NCBI GenBank assembly: GCA_020444175.1
Contig: JAHLLM010000049.1
Location: 1 to 39,071, forward strand
Direction of reading: 5' to 3'
From: Desulfobulbaceae bacterium
GTDB lineage: Bacteria > Desulfobacterota > Desulfobulbia > Desulfobulbales > SURF-16
Length of the DNA: 39,071 bases
Shown here: positions 27,153 through 37,377 of the stretch, piece by piece
Layout: each line of letters starts with the position of its first letter
Numbering within the stretch: the first letter of the stretch is position 1
Notes under the pieces: model-generated
Database searches by the model: none
Told to the model about the DNA's origin: nothing
What the model saw: the letters and a program-made list of their open reading frames with translations, nothing else
Program-made: the position numbers and the translations under genes

Positions 27153-28580
27153 TTGAAAATTCACTCCAGATCATTGATAATAAAAAGCACAACTTTTCTA
27201 TCCATTGCTTCGCTTTTTCACTTTGTGACAGGTAAAACGAAATTGTCCGTTCCCTCTAGTGTTAAATATATAGTTTTTGGGGGTGTCGTGGCCCTTATGG
27301 TTCACCTCCTGAACCTGGAAGCCACTTCTCACGTTAATCCTCGCTATCAGTATTTTCTTGCCATTGGCTCGGGAGCTGTGGTTGCCTACTTTGTCGGTCG
27401 CATGCGGGAAAGCTGGATACGCCGGACCAGACAGCTTGAAGAGGCCTATAGCAATCAGCAAAGAGAGATGGAAGAACGCAAGCAGGTTGAGCAGGCCTTG
27501 CGGCAAAGTGAAGAGCGTTACCGGGATCTTTTTGACAGTTCCGCTGATATGATCCAGATTATCTCTCCGGAGGGCAAGCTGATTTATGCCAATCAAAGCT
27601 GGCGTGAAAATCTTGGTATCTCCGCGGAAGAGGTAAATGGATTTCCCATGTTTGATATCATTACTCCGGAACATCATCCCCATTGTATGGAAAGATTCGA
27701 AAAGCTGCTGTCCGGTGGCAGTATGGACAAGCTGGAAACGGAATTTATTACCAGGGATGGCAATAAAATTCTGGTTGAGGGAAGTTGCAACTGTCGGTAT
27801 GAAGACGGCAAACCGGTATCCATTCGCGGAATTTTCCGTGATGTTACGGAAAGAAAGCAGATGGAAGAGGAGTTGCAGAAGTCCCAGAAGCTTGAATCCA
27901 TCGGGATACTTGCCGGGGGAATTGCCCACGACTTTAACAACCTGCTCAGTGGTGTACTCGGCGTTCTCTCCTTGATAAAATCTTCACTCCCCGAAGATGA
28001 CAAGCGAGTCGAAATATTGCAGGAGGCCCATGATACATGTATGCAGGGCAGGGAGTTGACCTCAAAATTTCTTACCTTTGCAGAGGGCGGCACTCCTTTC
28101 AAGAAATGTATCTCAATCGTATCCTTATTAAAGAAATCAGTTGAAATCGCCCTAACAGGATCGCATATACAATGTGATTACTCAATTCCGGATGATCTTT
28201 GGGAAGTGAATGTCGATGCGGGACAGCTCCAGCAGGTTTTTAACAACCTGATATTGAACGCCAGGGATGCCATGGACGAAGAGGGAGAATTGAAAATCAA
28301 TGCGGAAAATACGCCCTTTACCGCAGTTGAAGGATTTGTTCTGGCCCCTGGGAAATACATCAGGATATCAATAACAGATCATGGCGTCGGAATCCCGCCG
28401 GAGAATATTCCAAAAATCTTTGATCCTTATTTCACCACCAAGAATATGGCCAGTGACAGGGGGATGGGCTTCGGTCTTTCCATCTGCTACTCCATTGTTA
28501 AAAAACATGATGGCCTGATCACCGTCGAGTCCCAGAAAGGCATGGGGACTTCCTTTCACATTTTTTTGCCAAGCTGCTAA
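27153..28580 (+). CDS. Membrane-anchored PAS sensor histidine kinase
   Basis: The 475-residue protein has two likely membrane helices (YIVFGGVVALMVHLLNL and YFLAIGSGAVVAYFVG), a coiled coil, one PAS domain (about 125-240) and HisKA with H259 in GGIAHDFNN. The ATPase has NNLILNARDAMDEEG, DHGVGIPPENI and MGFGLSICYSIVKKH. There is no receiver, unlike the other two kinases here. The only start that keeps both helices is TTG at 27153, with AGGGAGAAG about ten bases upstream; the next ATG falls inside the first helix. Its stop overlaps the convergent selenoprotein gene by four bases. The response regulator is not in the window. Confidence 0.85.
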   Translation: MKIHSRSLIIKSTTFLSIASLFHFVTGKTKLSVPSSVKYIVFGGVVALMVHLLNLEATSHVNPRYQYFLAIGSGAVVAYFVGRMRESWIRRTRQLEEAYSNQQREMEERKQVEQALRQSEERYRDLFDSSADMIQIISPEGKLIYANQSWRENLGISAEEVNGFPMFDIITPEHHPHCMERFEKLLSGGSMDKLETEFITRDGNKILVEGSCNCRYEDGKPVSIRGIFRDVTERKQMEEELQKSQKLESIGILAGGIAHDFNNLLSGVLGVLSLIKSSLPEDDKRVEILQEAHDTCMQGRELTSKFLTFAEGGTPFKKCISIVSLLKKSVEIALTGSHIQCDYSIPDDLWEVNVDAGQLQQVFNNLILNARDAMDEEGELKINAENTPFTAVEGFVLAPGKYIRISITDHGVGIPPENIPKIFDPYFTTKNMASDRGMGFGLSICYSIVKKHDGLITVESQKGMGTSFHIFLPSC

Positions 28581-28831
28581 TTGGAATCGTAGAGTTCCCG
28601 AATAAACCGCCGTATTTCATTTTTGTTGAGAATAAAGCCCGAGAGCCTTTTGCTTCCTGCGACCAGAGTGGGAATCATTTTTATGCCATGCCGCAGGGTG
28701 AGCAATGGATTGGTGGTTACCTCGACTTCTTCAACAGTGAGGTCGGTGAACTCCTCCTGCATTTTTTTGAGCGCCCGGCCCACAAACATGCAGCGAGGTC
28801 AAATGGCGGATTTGTAAAAGGTAATGTGCAC
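28577..28831 (-). CDS. Thioredoxin-like selenoprotein with UPRC active site (TGA read as Sec)
   Basis: The conventional open frame begins at an ATG (28789) but lacks an active site. Reading upstream through an in-frame TGA at 28799-28801 to a GTG at 28831 gives 84 residues that begin MHITFYKSAIUPRCMFVGRAL. This is a thioredoxin fold start: a beta strand (HITFYKS), then the UPRC redox motif (U11, C14) in place of CPRC, then helix one. Downstream HGIKMIPTLV supplies the cis-Pro loop. Immediately after the TGA the RNA can form a 10-bp stem (CCUC and CUGCAU with GAGG and AUGCAG), as expected for a bacterial SECIS. Small redox selenoproteins are common in Desulfobacterota. It would reduce or form disulfides in the cytoplasm; its partner is unknown. 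The ribosome-binding site is weak. An alternative, a pseudogene, is less likely because the motif is intact on both sides of the TGA. Confidence 0.8.
28753..28798 (-). promoter_or_regulatory. SECIS-like stem-loop directly after the Sec codon
   Basis: Arms at 28788-28798 and 28753-28762 pair over ten base pairs with one bulged G, starting at the base after UGA. The enclosed loop is G-rich, with UGGG at 17-20 bases after UGA. This is close to where the formate-dehydrogenase SECIS of E. coli exposes its GGU. Inner pairs UUUG/CAAA could lengthen the stem. Predicted by eye only. Confidence 0.55.
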
Positions 28832-28899
28832 TGACAAAGGTCCATTGTGAATTTTTATGAGCTTTGAACGACGGGTGAACTTATAAACCGTAAACCGTT

Positions 28900-30843
28900 T
28901 TATTTCTCCAGCAATCCCTGAATATAATACTTTTCCTGCTGTTCCGGGATATACATTTCAAGATTGTTATTCCAGCGGCTTACATAGTGTCTTGTCAGGA
29001 GAACGCGGATGGCATTCTTCAGCTGCACCAGGGTGGTGTAGTAATGCATGAAGTATTCGCCGTAGTTGTTCACGGTGATAATAGTGGATTTAAAGGTAGA
29101 TGAACCTTTTACCGGCTCCTTGTCGAAATTGACTATAACCAGGGCGCGGGTTACGCTTTCAGTGCTGAGTAATTCGTCGGCAGAAATGTTGGAAAAATTG
29201 AACAGGGGAAAATTATTTAACAGGGTGTCCGCCAGGTTCTGCAGATCGGGCAGGTTGACGTTCAGAAAGTTCTTTGTGATGTGGATGCGGGTGCCTTTTT
29301 GCATAATACCGTTTATGGTCAGCCACATCATGAGATGAATCGGGTCAGTATCTCTTTTAATCTGCGAATCCGTATTCTGTCTGATGGACTCGGTATCGTG
29401 CTTGCCCTGGAAAACATAGTAGTAAATTACATTTTCATATTTGCTTGCATGAAAGGTAAGATGCTTCTGCTTCATGGCCTTGCGTGACAGGGTATGCAGA
29501 TAGGGTATCTTGTGTTCCTTGACATCGTAAAAGCTGAACAGTTTTTTGCCCAGTATGGACAGGTCTCGGTCGGTAATTGCCCGGCCGGTTTCTTCCGGAA
29601 AGGATTTTCTGAGCCAGCGCAAGCGATTATATGTGTCAAGCAGATAGGCGTGTACCCTGGTTCCGGTGGCAAGCAACTCTTTGTATTGCCAGTCATGGAG
29701 TTTTGCCATGCGTTTATAATCAGGGGGCAGCAGATCCCATTTTTGCATGAGAGCGAGTGTGGTCTGCAACTGCTTGTCTTCATTTTTTGGGGTCGTTCCC
29801 TCCAGGGTTTTCAAAAACAGGCATTCGCGGATAAGAACATCTTCATCCTTGATTTTGTTTTTCTGATAAAAGGCGATAATCTCCTTGGCCAGCAGCAGGT
29901 AGGGATCGATGTGCTGGATGGGAAGCTTCAGTTCGCTTTTCGGCAGCCGCTCCGGGAAAGTAACGAGGCAGAGAATCTTGGTTGAAAAAAGGGTAAAGAT
30001 TTTTGTTTTATTTTTAAGCAGCAGTTCAAGGTAGGCAAACTTGATCACTGATTTAAACGGGCTGTCCAGGGCCTTGTTGAGCTGCCACAGACAGGCCCCG
30101 AAAATTTCCGCCTTTGGAATATCGGCGATATAGCCAAGGTCAACAAAATTATCAGGATTCAGGTGGCGTTTATTAACAAGCTCCTGTACGTATTTTCGAT
30201 AACCATCTTCGGTCAGGCCCGGAGGGATAAGCCACCAGAGCAGCATTTTTCCGGCAACGAGAATATGGGTGCGGAAGAGCTCGTCCTTCAAAAGGAGTTT
30301 TAATGCCGATCCTGCTGATTCCTCTTCCGCTGCGGATGAAAATCTGTTTTCCCTGGTCTGATCGATATCCATTAAAAAGAAATAGACTTCCATTCCCTGT
30401 TCTGCTGCCCATTTTTCAATACCTTTGCATTTGGTGGACAGGAGCCCGGCCCCATATGAGCCTATTTCCTCAAGGCGAATACTTACCCAGAAATCACAGT
30501 CTGATTTTTCAGACTGGGCAATGGTGCCGATGCTGCCGATGGTTTTCAGCGAGTGAATACACGGGTTTCGGGCATAGGGCGATTTTGTTTTATGGCTTCT
30601 TGCTGTGGAGTCTGGGAAATATTGGCGGAAAAGCTCACCGTTAACCACCTTTTCCGGCAAAAAACGATAAATTCCAAAAGGACAGTCCGCATCATCGATA
30701 TAGCCGGGAAGATCAGGATAATTGCAGTGGAGAAGATAGGGTATGAGCTTGAAAAGAATGCCTGACCGGTTGGGCTGAAAGTTGATGGCTTTAACTTTGC
30801 GGCTTCTGTTATAGGCCTGGTATCTTTTTATTTTATCAAGCAT
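28900..30843 (-). CDS. cyaA: Class I adenylate cyclase
   Basis: The 647-residue protein has the class I adenylate cyclase catalytic signature near residues 100-120: TIGSIGTIAQSEKSDCDFWVSIR, where the two Asp of SDCD are the likely metal ligands and the Gly-Ser stretch belongs to the nucleotidyltransferase fold. The N-terminal start MLDKIKRYQAYNRSRKVKA also fits this family. It would make cyclic AMP from ATP in the cytoplasm. It is about 200 residues shorter than the 848-residue E. coli enzyme, chiefly in the C-terminal regulatory part. It follows folP after about 150 bases on the same strand. No CRP-like receptor is in the window. The start lacks a clear ribosome-binding site. Confidence 0.8.
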   Translation of the reverse strand: MLDKIKRYQAYNRSRKVKAINFQPNRSGILFKLIPYLLHCNYPDLPGYIDDADCPFGIYRFLPEKVVNGELFRQYFPDSTARSHKTKSPYARNPCIHSLKTIGSIGTIAQSEKSDCDFWVSIRLEEIGSYGAGLLSTKCKGIEKWAAEQGMEVYFFLMDIDQTRENRFSSAAEEESAGSALKLLLKDELFRTHILVAGKMLLWWLIPPGLTEDGYRKYVQELVNKRHLNPDNFVDLGYIADIPKAEIFGACLWQLNKALDSPFKSVIKFAYLELLLKNKTKIFTLFSTKILCLVTFPERLPKSELKLPIQHIDPYLLLAKEIIAFYQKNKIKDEDVLIRECLFLKTLEGTTPKNEDKQLQTTLALMQKWDLLPPDYKRMAKLHDWQYKELLATGTRVHAYLLDTYNRLRWLRKSFPEETGRAITDRDLSILGKKLFSFYDVKEHKIPYLHTLSRKAMKQKHLTFHASKYENVIYYYVFQGKHDTESIRQNTDSQIKRDTDPIHLMMWLTINGIMQKGTRIHITKNFLNVNLPDLQNLADTLLNNFPLFNFSNISADELLSTESVTRALVIVNFDKEPVKGSSTFKSTIITVNNYGEYFMHYYTTLVQLKNAIRVLLTRHYVSRWNNNLEMYIPEQQEKYYIQGLLEK

Positions 30844-30969
30844 GTATTGTTAGCGTGTTCAGCGTTTGAGTTCAGTGTTGGTGGGTTAAAGATAGAGCAT
30901 ACGTCGGTTCCGTTAAGAATTAAGAATATCACATTCCGCCGCGTCATTGGAAGAAGAAATGGCGCGTAT

Positions 30970-31001
30970 GTAACTCAGAACCGAGAACTCACAACTCAGA
31001 A
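30970..31001 (-). repeat. Heptanucleotide repeat (GTTCTGA type) at the 3' end of folP
   Basis: Read on the minus strand the units are GTTCTGA, GTTGTGA, GTTCTCG, GTTCTGA. The TGA of the first unit is the stop codon of folP. The core differs from GGACTGA but the 7-base period and the TGA position are the same. Confidence 0.7.
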
Positions 31002-31841
31002 CTTGTGATTTTCAATAGCCTCGACAATCTTAACGGCCTGAACCGTCCTGATCACATCATGGACCCGTAAGATAGATGCGCCTTTGCAGGCACAGAGAGC
31101 TGAAATGACGGCCGTTGCTTCATCACGTTCCTGAGGGTTGTCAAGGGCGAGAATCTTGCCGATAAATGATTTGCGGGAGTGCCCCATGAGAATCGGGCAG
31201 CCGAGGGATGAGAATTTTTCAAGATTTTTTATGATGGTCAGGTTGTGGGCCACGGTTTTACCAAAACCAATGCCCGGATCGATAATAATTTTTTTGCGGG
31301 AAAGACCGTGTTGTTCGGCCCAATCTATGCGTTCGGACAAGCCAGAACATATGTCAACAATCACATCATCATATGTCGGGTTAACCTGCATATCCCGCGG
31401 GGTGCCCTGCATATGCATGATTATAACCGGGACATCGTATTCCACGGCAACGGACACCATTTCTGCATCCTGCTTGAGTCCGCTGATGTCATTAATGATA
31501 TCAGCCCCGGCTCTGATGGCCTGCCGGGCGACTTCCGCTTTGGTTGTGTCGATGGAAATGGGTGTTTGGTAGCGTTTTCTGATACTCTGTATGGCCGGTA
31601 GAACTCTGTCAAGTTCGTCTTGCAGGGAAACAGCCTCGGCAAAAGGCCGTGTCGACTCGCCGCCGATATCAAGGATATCAACACCGGCGGCTACCATTTG
31701 CTCGACCTGGGTAAGAAAAGCATCTTCCCGGTTAAACATTCCTCCGTCAGAGAAAGAATCGGGCGTGACGTTAAGGATGCCCATGACATGGACGTGATCG
31801 GTAAAGTCCATGCTCCGTTCTTCTGAATCCCGCACCGTCAT
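30996..31841 (-). CDS. folP: Dihydropteroate synthase
   Basis: The 281-residue enzyme joins p-aminobenzoate to dihydropterin pyrophosphate in folate synthesis. It has [17 protein letters not shown] (the pterin-binding first signature), [46 protein letters not shown] and [10 protein letters not shown], in family order and complete. The ATG overlaps the ftsH stop as ATGA, so translation is coupled; the ftsH-folP order is also found in many proteobacteria. The C-terminus ends ENHKF with its TGA inside a heptamer repeat. The 10 residues before the fold ([10 protein letters not shown]) may be a slight extension; an internal ATG exists at residue 11. Confidence 0.97.
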   Translation of the reverse strand: MTVRDSEERSMDFTDHVHVMGILNVTPDSFSDGGMFNREDAFLTQVEQMVAAGVDILDIGGESTRPFAEAVSLQDELDRVLPAIQSIRKRYQTPISIDTTKAEVARQAIRAGADIINDISGLKQDAEMVSVAVEYDVPVIIMHMQGTPRDMQVNPTYDDVIVDICSGLSERIDWAEQHGLSRKKIIIDPGIGFGKTVAHNLTIIKNLEKFSSLGCPILMGHSRKSFIGKILALDNPQERDEATAVISALCACKGASILRVHDVIRTVQAVKIVEAIENHKF

Positions 31842-33778
31842 GCCGTAGGGGCATCTCCTGGTTTTGGTTTTTCCGGTTGGTCAGAAGTCGGAGGAGGTGG
31901 AGGTTGTGTGCTTTCCTCGACCTTATCTTCTGCCGCCTGATCAGCCGGCTTGATTTCTTCCTGGCTTGGTTCAGGTGTCTGGCTGGGAGTTAAGCCATTG
32001 TCTCGCATGATTTTCTCAAGATCAACCAGTGTGAGGGTTTCCCGCTCAAGCAGGGCGTGGGAAATTGCTTTCAGTACCTCGAGATTGTCACCCAGAAGTT
32101 TAAATACCTTCTCGTTGGCCTCAACAACAAGTTTCCTGACCGCAGCATCGATCTGCAGAGCTGTTTCCTCGCTGAAATCCCGGTGCTGTGCGATCTCGCG
32201 GCCCAGGAATATCTGTTCCTCTTTCTTGCCATAGGTCAGGGGGCCGAGTTCATCGCTCATACCCCATTCGCAAACCATTTTTCTGGCCATTTCTGTGGCG
32301 CGTTCAATGTCATTACCTGACCCTGTAGTGATCTCGCCGAAAATAAGTTCTTCAGCCACCCTGCCGCCAAGCAGAATGCAGAGATTGTTGAGCAGATATG
32401 ATTTTGAATGAGTGTATTGGTCCGACGTCGGAAGCTGCTGGGTCAAACCAAGGGCGCGTCCCCTTGGTATGATGGTCACCTTGTGGATTGGGTCGGTTCC
32501 GGGCAGCAGTCTGGCAATCAGTGCATGGCCGGCCTCATGAAAGGCTGTAATCTCCTTTTCCTTGGGAGAAATAATCATGCTGCGGCGTTCAGCACCCATC
32601 ATGACTTTATCTTTGGCGCGTTCAAGGTGGTCCATCTCGACTTTATCCTTATTGGAACGGGCTGCAAGCAGGGCGGCTTCATTGACCAGGTTTTCAAGGT
32701 CGGCTCCTGTGAATCCGGGCGTCCCGCGGGCGATGACTTTCCATTCAACATCTTCGGCTATGGGAATCTTTTTGCCATGGACTTCAAGGATCTGTTCCCT
32801 GCCGCCTACATCCGGAACAGGGACAACGACCTGACGGTCAAAACGTCCCGGCCTCAAAAGAGCGGGATCGAGAACATCCGGACGGTTGGTGGCGGATATA
32901 ATGATAACGCCTTCGTTTGATTCAAACCCATCCATTTCCACAAGCAGCTGGTTCAGGGTCTGTTCCCGCTCATCATGTCCGCCGCCAAGTCCGGCGCCAC
33001 GATGGCGACCAACTGCGTCAATTTCATCGATAAAGATAATGCAGGGTGCGTTTTTCTTTCCTTGATTAAAAAGATCCCTGACCCTTGAAGCTCCGACACC
33101 GACAAACATCTCAACAAAATCGGAACCGCTGATGGAAAAAAAAGGAACATCCGCTTCGCCGGCAATGGCTTTGGCAAGCAGGGTCTTTCCTGTTCCCGGA
33201 GATCCAGCCAGAAGAACACCTTTTGGAATGCGGCCGCCCAGGCGGGTGAATTTTTTCGGGTCCCGCAGGAAATCAATTATTTCTGAAAGTTCTTCTTTGG
33301 CCTCTTCAATTCCAGCTACATCTTTAAAGGTGACCTTGGCTTTTTCATTATCAAGAATTTTATGCTTACTGCGGCCGAAGCTCATGGCTTTGCCGCCGCC
33401 CATCTGCATCTGGCGCATGAAAAAGATCCAGACGCCTATCAGAAGAAGCATGGGAAACCAGGAAACCAAGATAGTGATATACCATGGTGTTTCTTCTTTC
33501 TGTTTAACCGAGATATTCACACCTGATTTTCGCAGCTCGGGAATAAGCTCGCTGTCTGTCGGCGCAATCACCCGGAATTTTTTCCCGCCGCTTTGGCCGG
33601 TAATTTCATCGCCTTGGATTGTTACCTGATTTATTCCGCCGGATTCTACAGTTGCCATGAAATCACTGTAGCTCATTTCAATCAGACCTGTCTGGGGCTG
33701 ATTGAACATATTAAAGAGAAGAATCATCGTCAGGCCGATTACCAGCCACATGGATAAATTTTTGTAAAAATTATTCAA
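31838..33778 (-). CDS. ftsH: ATP-dependent zinc metalloprotease FtsH
   Basis: The 646-residue membrane AAA protease degrades misfolded membrane proteins and regulators. Two membrane helices ([36 protein letters not shown]) flank a periplasmic segment. Walker A is GSPGTGKT (about 192-199), Walker B is IIFIDEIDA, and the SRH region follows. The zinc site is HEAGH (about 412-416). The C-terminal tail is rich in Pro, Glu and Gln ([14 protein letters not shown]) and probably disordered. The start is TTG, but GGAG lies a few bases before it, so the choice is sound. It lies between carB and folP on the same strand. Confidence 0.97.
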   Translation of the reverse strand: MNNFYKNLSMWLVIGLTMILLFNMFNQPQTGLIEMSYSDFMATVESGGINQVTIQGDEITGQSGGKKFRVIAPTDSELIPELRKSGVNISVKQKEETPWYITILVSWFPMLLLIGVWIFFMRQMQMGGGKAMSFGRSKHKILDNEKAKVTFKDVAGIEEAKEELSEIIDFLRDPKKFTRLGGRIPKGVLLAGSPGTGKTLLAKAIAGEADVPFFSISGSDFVEMFVGVGASRVRDLFNQGKKNAPCIIFIDEIDAVGRHRGAGLGGGHDEREQTLNQLLVEMDGFESNEGVIIISATNRPDVLDPALLRPGRFDRQVVVPVPDVGGREQILEVHGKKIPIAEDVEWKVIARGTPGFTGADLENLVNEAALLAARSNKDKVEMDHLERAKDKVMMGAERRSMIISPKEKEITAFHEAGHALIARLLPGTDPIHKVTIIPRGRALGLTQQLPTSDQYTHSKSYLLNNLCILLGGRVAEELIFGEITTGSGNDIERATEMARKMVCEWGMSDELGPLTYGKKEEQIFLGREIAQHRDFSEETALQIDAAVRKLVVEANEKVFKLLGDNLEVLKAISHALLERETLTLVDLEKIMRDNGLTPSQTPEPSQEEIKPADQAAEDKVEESTQPPPPPTSDQPEKPKPGDAPTA

Positions 33779-33931
33779 GAAAAGCTCCGTTGGAAAATAG
33801 TTTTACGTTTAAGTTGAATGTAAGGGTACTAACAATATGAAAGAAGCAGAAATTAACATAAGGACTGCCTGCACGAAAGTCCAGAGTCTAAATCTTTTTT
33901 GCTTAAACTTAATACGTACCACTTGCCTTCA

Positions 33932-36900
33932 CTAAAAATACTCCTGCACGGATTTTACTTCCATGGATTTTTCTTTTAAAGTGGCAATTGCCATAGCCAT
34001 GAATTCCGCTCCAGCTGTTGTTGTCGTGTACGGCAGGTGGTAGTCCAGCGCTGCACGTCGTATTGTGTATGAGTCTTCTGTTGTCCGCGTACCCATGGAC
34101 GTGTTGACGATCCATTGGATTTTGTGGTCCTGGATTTTATCCAGAATGTGGGGGCGGCCTTCTGATATTTTATTGATTTTGGTGCAGGTGACACCATTGT
34201 CGTTTAAAAATTTTGAGGTGCCTTTTGTCCCCATGATGGAAAAACCGAGTTCGGCAAGTTGTTTTGCCACCGGCAAAATAGCGGCCTTGTCATTTCCCCT
34301 CATGCTGAAAAGCACGGTGCCTTCGCTGGGAATAGGCTGTCCTGCAGCAAACTGGGACTTGGCAAAGGCCAGACCCAGGGACTCATCCAGTCCCATAACC
34401 TCGCCGGTTGATTTCATTTCCGGGCCAAGCAGGGTGTCGACATTGTCAAAGCGGTCAAAGGGAAAGACTGCTTCTTTGACGGCAAAATGGTTTACCTCAA
34501 CCTCTTCAGTAAATCCAAGCTCCTTGAGCTTTTTGCCAACCATGATCTTTGTTGCCAGTTTGGCCAGTGGCACGCCTGTAGCCTTGCTGACAAAGGGGAT
34601 GGTACGTGAGGCCCGCGGGTTTACTTCAAGGATGTAAAGAATGTCGTCCTTTACGGCATACTGAATATTCATGAGGCCGATAACCTTCAGTTCAAGAGCC
34701 ATGGCCCGGGTTGCCTCTTTTATTTGTTCGATAAGCCCCGGAGAAAGACTGTGGGGTGGCAGCACGCAGGCCGAGTCGCCGGAATGGATTCCCGCCTCTT
34801 CAATATGCTGCATGATGCCGCCGATTACCGTGGTCTCTCCGTCAGATATGGCGTCCACATCGACTTCAATGGCCTCTTTGAGAAATTTGTCGATGAGTAT
34901 CGGGTGTTCCGAGGAAACATCGATGGCCGTGGACATGTAAATTTTCAGGTCCCGTTCATTGTAGACAATACGCATTGCCCTGCCGCCAAGCACATAGGAC
35001 GGTCTCACCACGACGGGATAGCCGATTTCTGCGGCGATTTTCAAGGCGTCTTCAGCCGTACGGGCAGTACCGTTGGCCGGTTGGATCAGATTAAGTTTCT
35101 GCAGGAATTTCTGAAAACGTTCTCTGTCTTCCGCCCTGTCAATGGAGTCCGGTGATGTGCCTATGATCGGCACGTTCATTTTAGCCAGAGGCACGGCAAG
35201 ATTTAAAGGGGTCTGGCCGCCAAACTGAACAATAACTCCGTCCGGTTGCTCTTTTTCAATAATGTGCAGAACATCCTCACGGGTTAACGGTTCAAAATAG
35301 AGCTTGTCAGAGGTGTCATAATCTGTACTGACTGTTTCGGGATTTGAATTGACCATAATGGATTCAACTCCCATTTCCTCAAGTGCGAAAGAGGCATGCA
35401 CGCAACAGTAATCAAACTCGATTCCCTGGCCGATGCGGTTCGGGCCGCCTCCGAGAATCATAATTTTGCGGTTGTCTGTATAACGTGACTCGTCCTCGAC
35501 TTCATAGGTTGAATAGTAGTACGGGGTGTACGCCTCAAATTCGGCGGCGCAGGTGTCAACGAGTTTATAAACCGGTTTTTGGTTTTTCTTTTCCCGAAGT
35601 TCAAGTATGTCGTCTTCGCTTGTTCCGGTCAGATAAGCAATTTGCATATCTGAAAAGCCAAACTGTTTGATCTTGCGCAAGAAAGTACTGTCAAGCCCGG
35701 AAAAACCGACTTTTTTTATGTCTGCTTCAACTTCAATGATCTGTTTGAGATTGTAGAGAAACCATGGATCAATGGCAGTGAGTTCATAGAGACGCTCAAT
35801 GGTCATCCCTCTCTCCAGGCCCTGATGCAAAGCAAAAATTCGTTCCGAGTTGGGGGTGGTCAGCATGTGCTCCAGATCCCTCTGGTCCATTGAGGAGAGT
35901 TCAAATTTTGCATTGCCCCCAAAGCCTGCGCAACCAATTTCCAGAGACCGCAGTCCTTTTTGAAACGCCTCTTTGAACGTTCTGCCTATTGCCATGGTCT
36001 CACCAACAGACTTCATGGCGGTTGTCAGAATGTTTTCCGCTTCGGGAAATTTCTCAAAAGTCCAGCGCGGGATTTTGACCACACAGTAATCGATTGAGGG
36101 TTCAAAGGAGGCATAGGTTTCCTTGGTGATATCGTTGGGGATTTCATCCAGGGTATAGCCCACAGCAAGTTTTGCGGCAATCTTGGCTATGGGAAAACCG
36201 GTGGCCTTGGAGGCCAGAGCAGAACTTCTTGAAACCCGAGGGTTCATTTCAATAACCATCAGCTCGCCGTCTTCCGGATTAACGGCAAACTGGACATTGG
36301 AGCCACCTGTCTCAACGCCGATTTCCCTGATGATGGCAACCGCAGCATCACGCATCATCTGGTATTCCGGGTCAGACAGGGTTTGGGCCGGCGCAACGGT
36401 GATGGAGTCCCCGGTATGAACACCCATGGCATCCATGTTTTCAATGGAACAGATAATAACGACATTATCGTTTTTATCGCGCATTACCTCGAGCTCATAC
36501 TCTTTCCAGCCCAGAAGGCTTCGTTCAAGCATAACCTCGGTGTTCAGGCTGAGATCAAGGCCTGCCGTGCAGAGCTCTTCAAGTTCATGGCTGTTATAAG
36601 CCACACCGCCGCCGGTACCCCCAAGAGTAAAACTTGGACGTACAATAATAGGGAAACCTATACGGTCAACCGCTGCCCTCGCTTCATCAATAGTATGGAC
36701 AATGGCGCTCTCTGGAACCTTGAGGCCGATTTTATACATTGCCTCACGGAATGAATCGCGTCCCTCCGCTTTTTTGATAACATCGATATTTGCTGCCAGC
36801 AATTCGACATTGTATTTCTCAAGCACTCCTGTTTCAGCAACCTTTATCGCTGTATTGAGACCCGTTTGTCCGCCCAGGGTGGGAAGAAGGGCATCAGGAC

Positions 36901-37144
36901 GTTCACGTTCAATGATTTTGGCAACCATCTCCGGTGTGATCGGTTCAATATATGTGCGGTCGGCGATTTCAGGATCAGTCATGATAGTGGCAGGATTCGA
37001 GTTAATAAGGATAACTTCGTATCCTTCTTCTTTCAGAGCCTTTACCGCCTGGGTGCCGGAGTAGTCAAACTCGCATGCCTGGCTGATTATAATTGGGCCG
37101 GAGCCGATGATAAGGATCTTTTTTATATCTGTTCGTTTAGGCAT
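33932..37144 (-). CDS. carB: Carbamoyl-phosphate synthase large subunit
   Basis: The 1070-residue protein makes carbamoyl phosphate from bicarbonate, ammonia delivered by CarA, and two ATP, for pyrimidine and arginine synthesis. It starts [33 protein letters not shown]. Two homologous ATP-grasp halves are seen, each with the [15 protein letters not shown] or [14 protein letters not shown] motif and VMEINPR-like metal sites ([45 protein letters not shown]). The last ~130 residues are the MGS-type allosteric domain ([25 protein letters not shown]). Length matches the family (about 1070). It follows carA after 233 bases and is probably in the same transcript. Confidence 0.98.
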   Translation of the reverse strand: MPKRTDIKKILIIGSGPIIISQACEFDYSGTQAVKALKEEGYEVILINSNPATIMTDPEIADRTYIEPITPEMVAKIIERERPDALLPTLGGQTGLNTAIKVAETGVLEKYNVELLAANIDVIKKAEGRDSFREAMYKIGLKVPESAIVHTIDEARAAVDRIGFPIIVRPSFTLGGTGGGVAYNSHELEELCTAGLDLSLNTEVMLERSLLGWKEYELEVMRDKNDNVVIICSIENMDAMGVHTGDSITVAPAQTLSDPEYQMMRDAAVAIIREIGVETGGSNVQFAVNPEDGELMVIEMNPRVSRSSALASKATGFPIAKIAAKLAVGYTLDEIPNDITKETYASFEPSIDYCVVKIPRWTFEKFPEAENILTTAMKSVGETMAIGRTFKEAFQKGLRSLEIGCAGFGGNAKFELSSMDQRDLEHMLTTPNSERIFALHQGLERGMTIERLYELTAIDPWFLYNLKQIIEVEADIKKVGFSGLDSTFLRKIKQFGFSDMQIAYLTGTSEDDILELREKKNQKPVYKLVDTCAAEFEAYTPYYYSTYEVEDESRYTDNRKIMILGGGPNRIGQGIEFDYCCVHASFALEEMGVESIMVNSNPETVSTDYDTSDKLYFEPLTREDVLHIIEKEQPDGVIVQFGGQTPLNLAVPLAKMNVPIIGTSPDSIDRAEDRERFQKFLQKLNLIQPANGTARTAEDALKIAAEIGYPVVVRPSYVLGGRAMRIVYNERDLKIYMSTAIDVSSEHPILIDKFLKEAIEVDVDAISDGETTVIGGIMQHIEEAGIHSGDSACVLPPHSLSPGLIEQIKEATRAMALELKVIGLMNIQYAVKDDILYILEVNPRASRTIPFVSKATGVPLAKLATKIMVGKKLKELGFTEEVEVNHFAVKEAVFPFDRFDNVDTLLGPEMKSTGEVMGLDESLGLAFAKSQFAAGQPIPSEGTVLFSMRGNDKAAILPVAKQLAELGFSIMGTKGTSKFLNDNGVTCTKINKISEGRPHILDKIQDHKIQWIVNTSMGTRTTEDSYTIRRAALDYHLPYTTTTAGAEFMAMAIATLKEKSMEVKSVQEYF

Positions 37145-37377
37145 TGTTATGTAAGCTATATGTCTGAATTTTAGGTTATAAGTTGAAAAGGAATGAACGA
37201 GTTGCGTTCTGTTGCCTGCCGCTGAACACTTACTGTTTAAAACTGTGCATCATGATTTGACGGTATCGCCTGTGCCCCTTAAGGCTGGGGAAAAGCCCCT
37301 CGGCCGCCGTGGACACCCATGCAACTTGTTGCTATTGCGTTGCCTGATGTTCAGCTACAGGATGTTTTGAAAGATCG

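Noticed and set aside
28577-28789. Truncated thioredoxin-like gene starting at ATG 28789
   Set aside because: It would lack the redox motif, while reading through the TGA restores a complete fold and motif.
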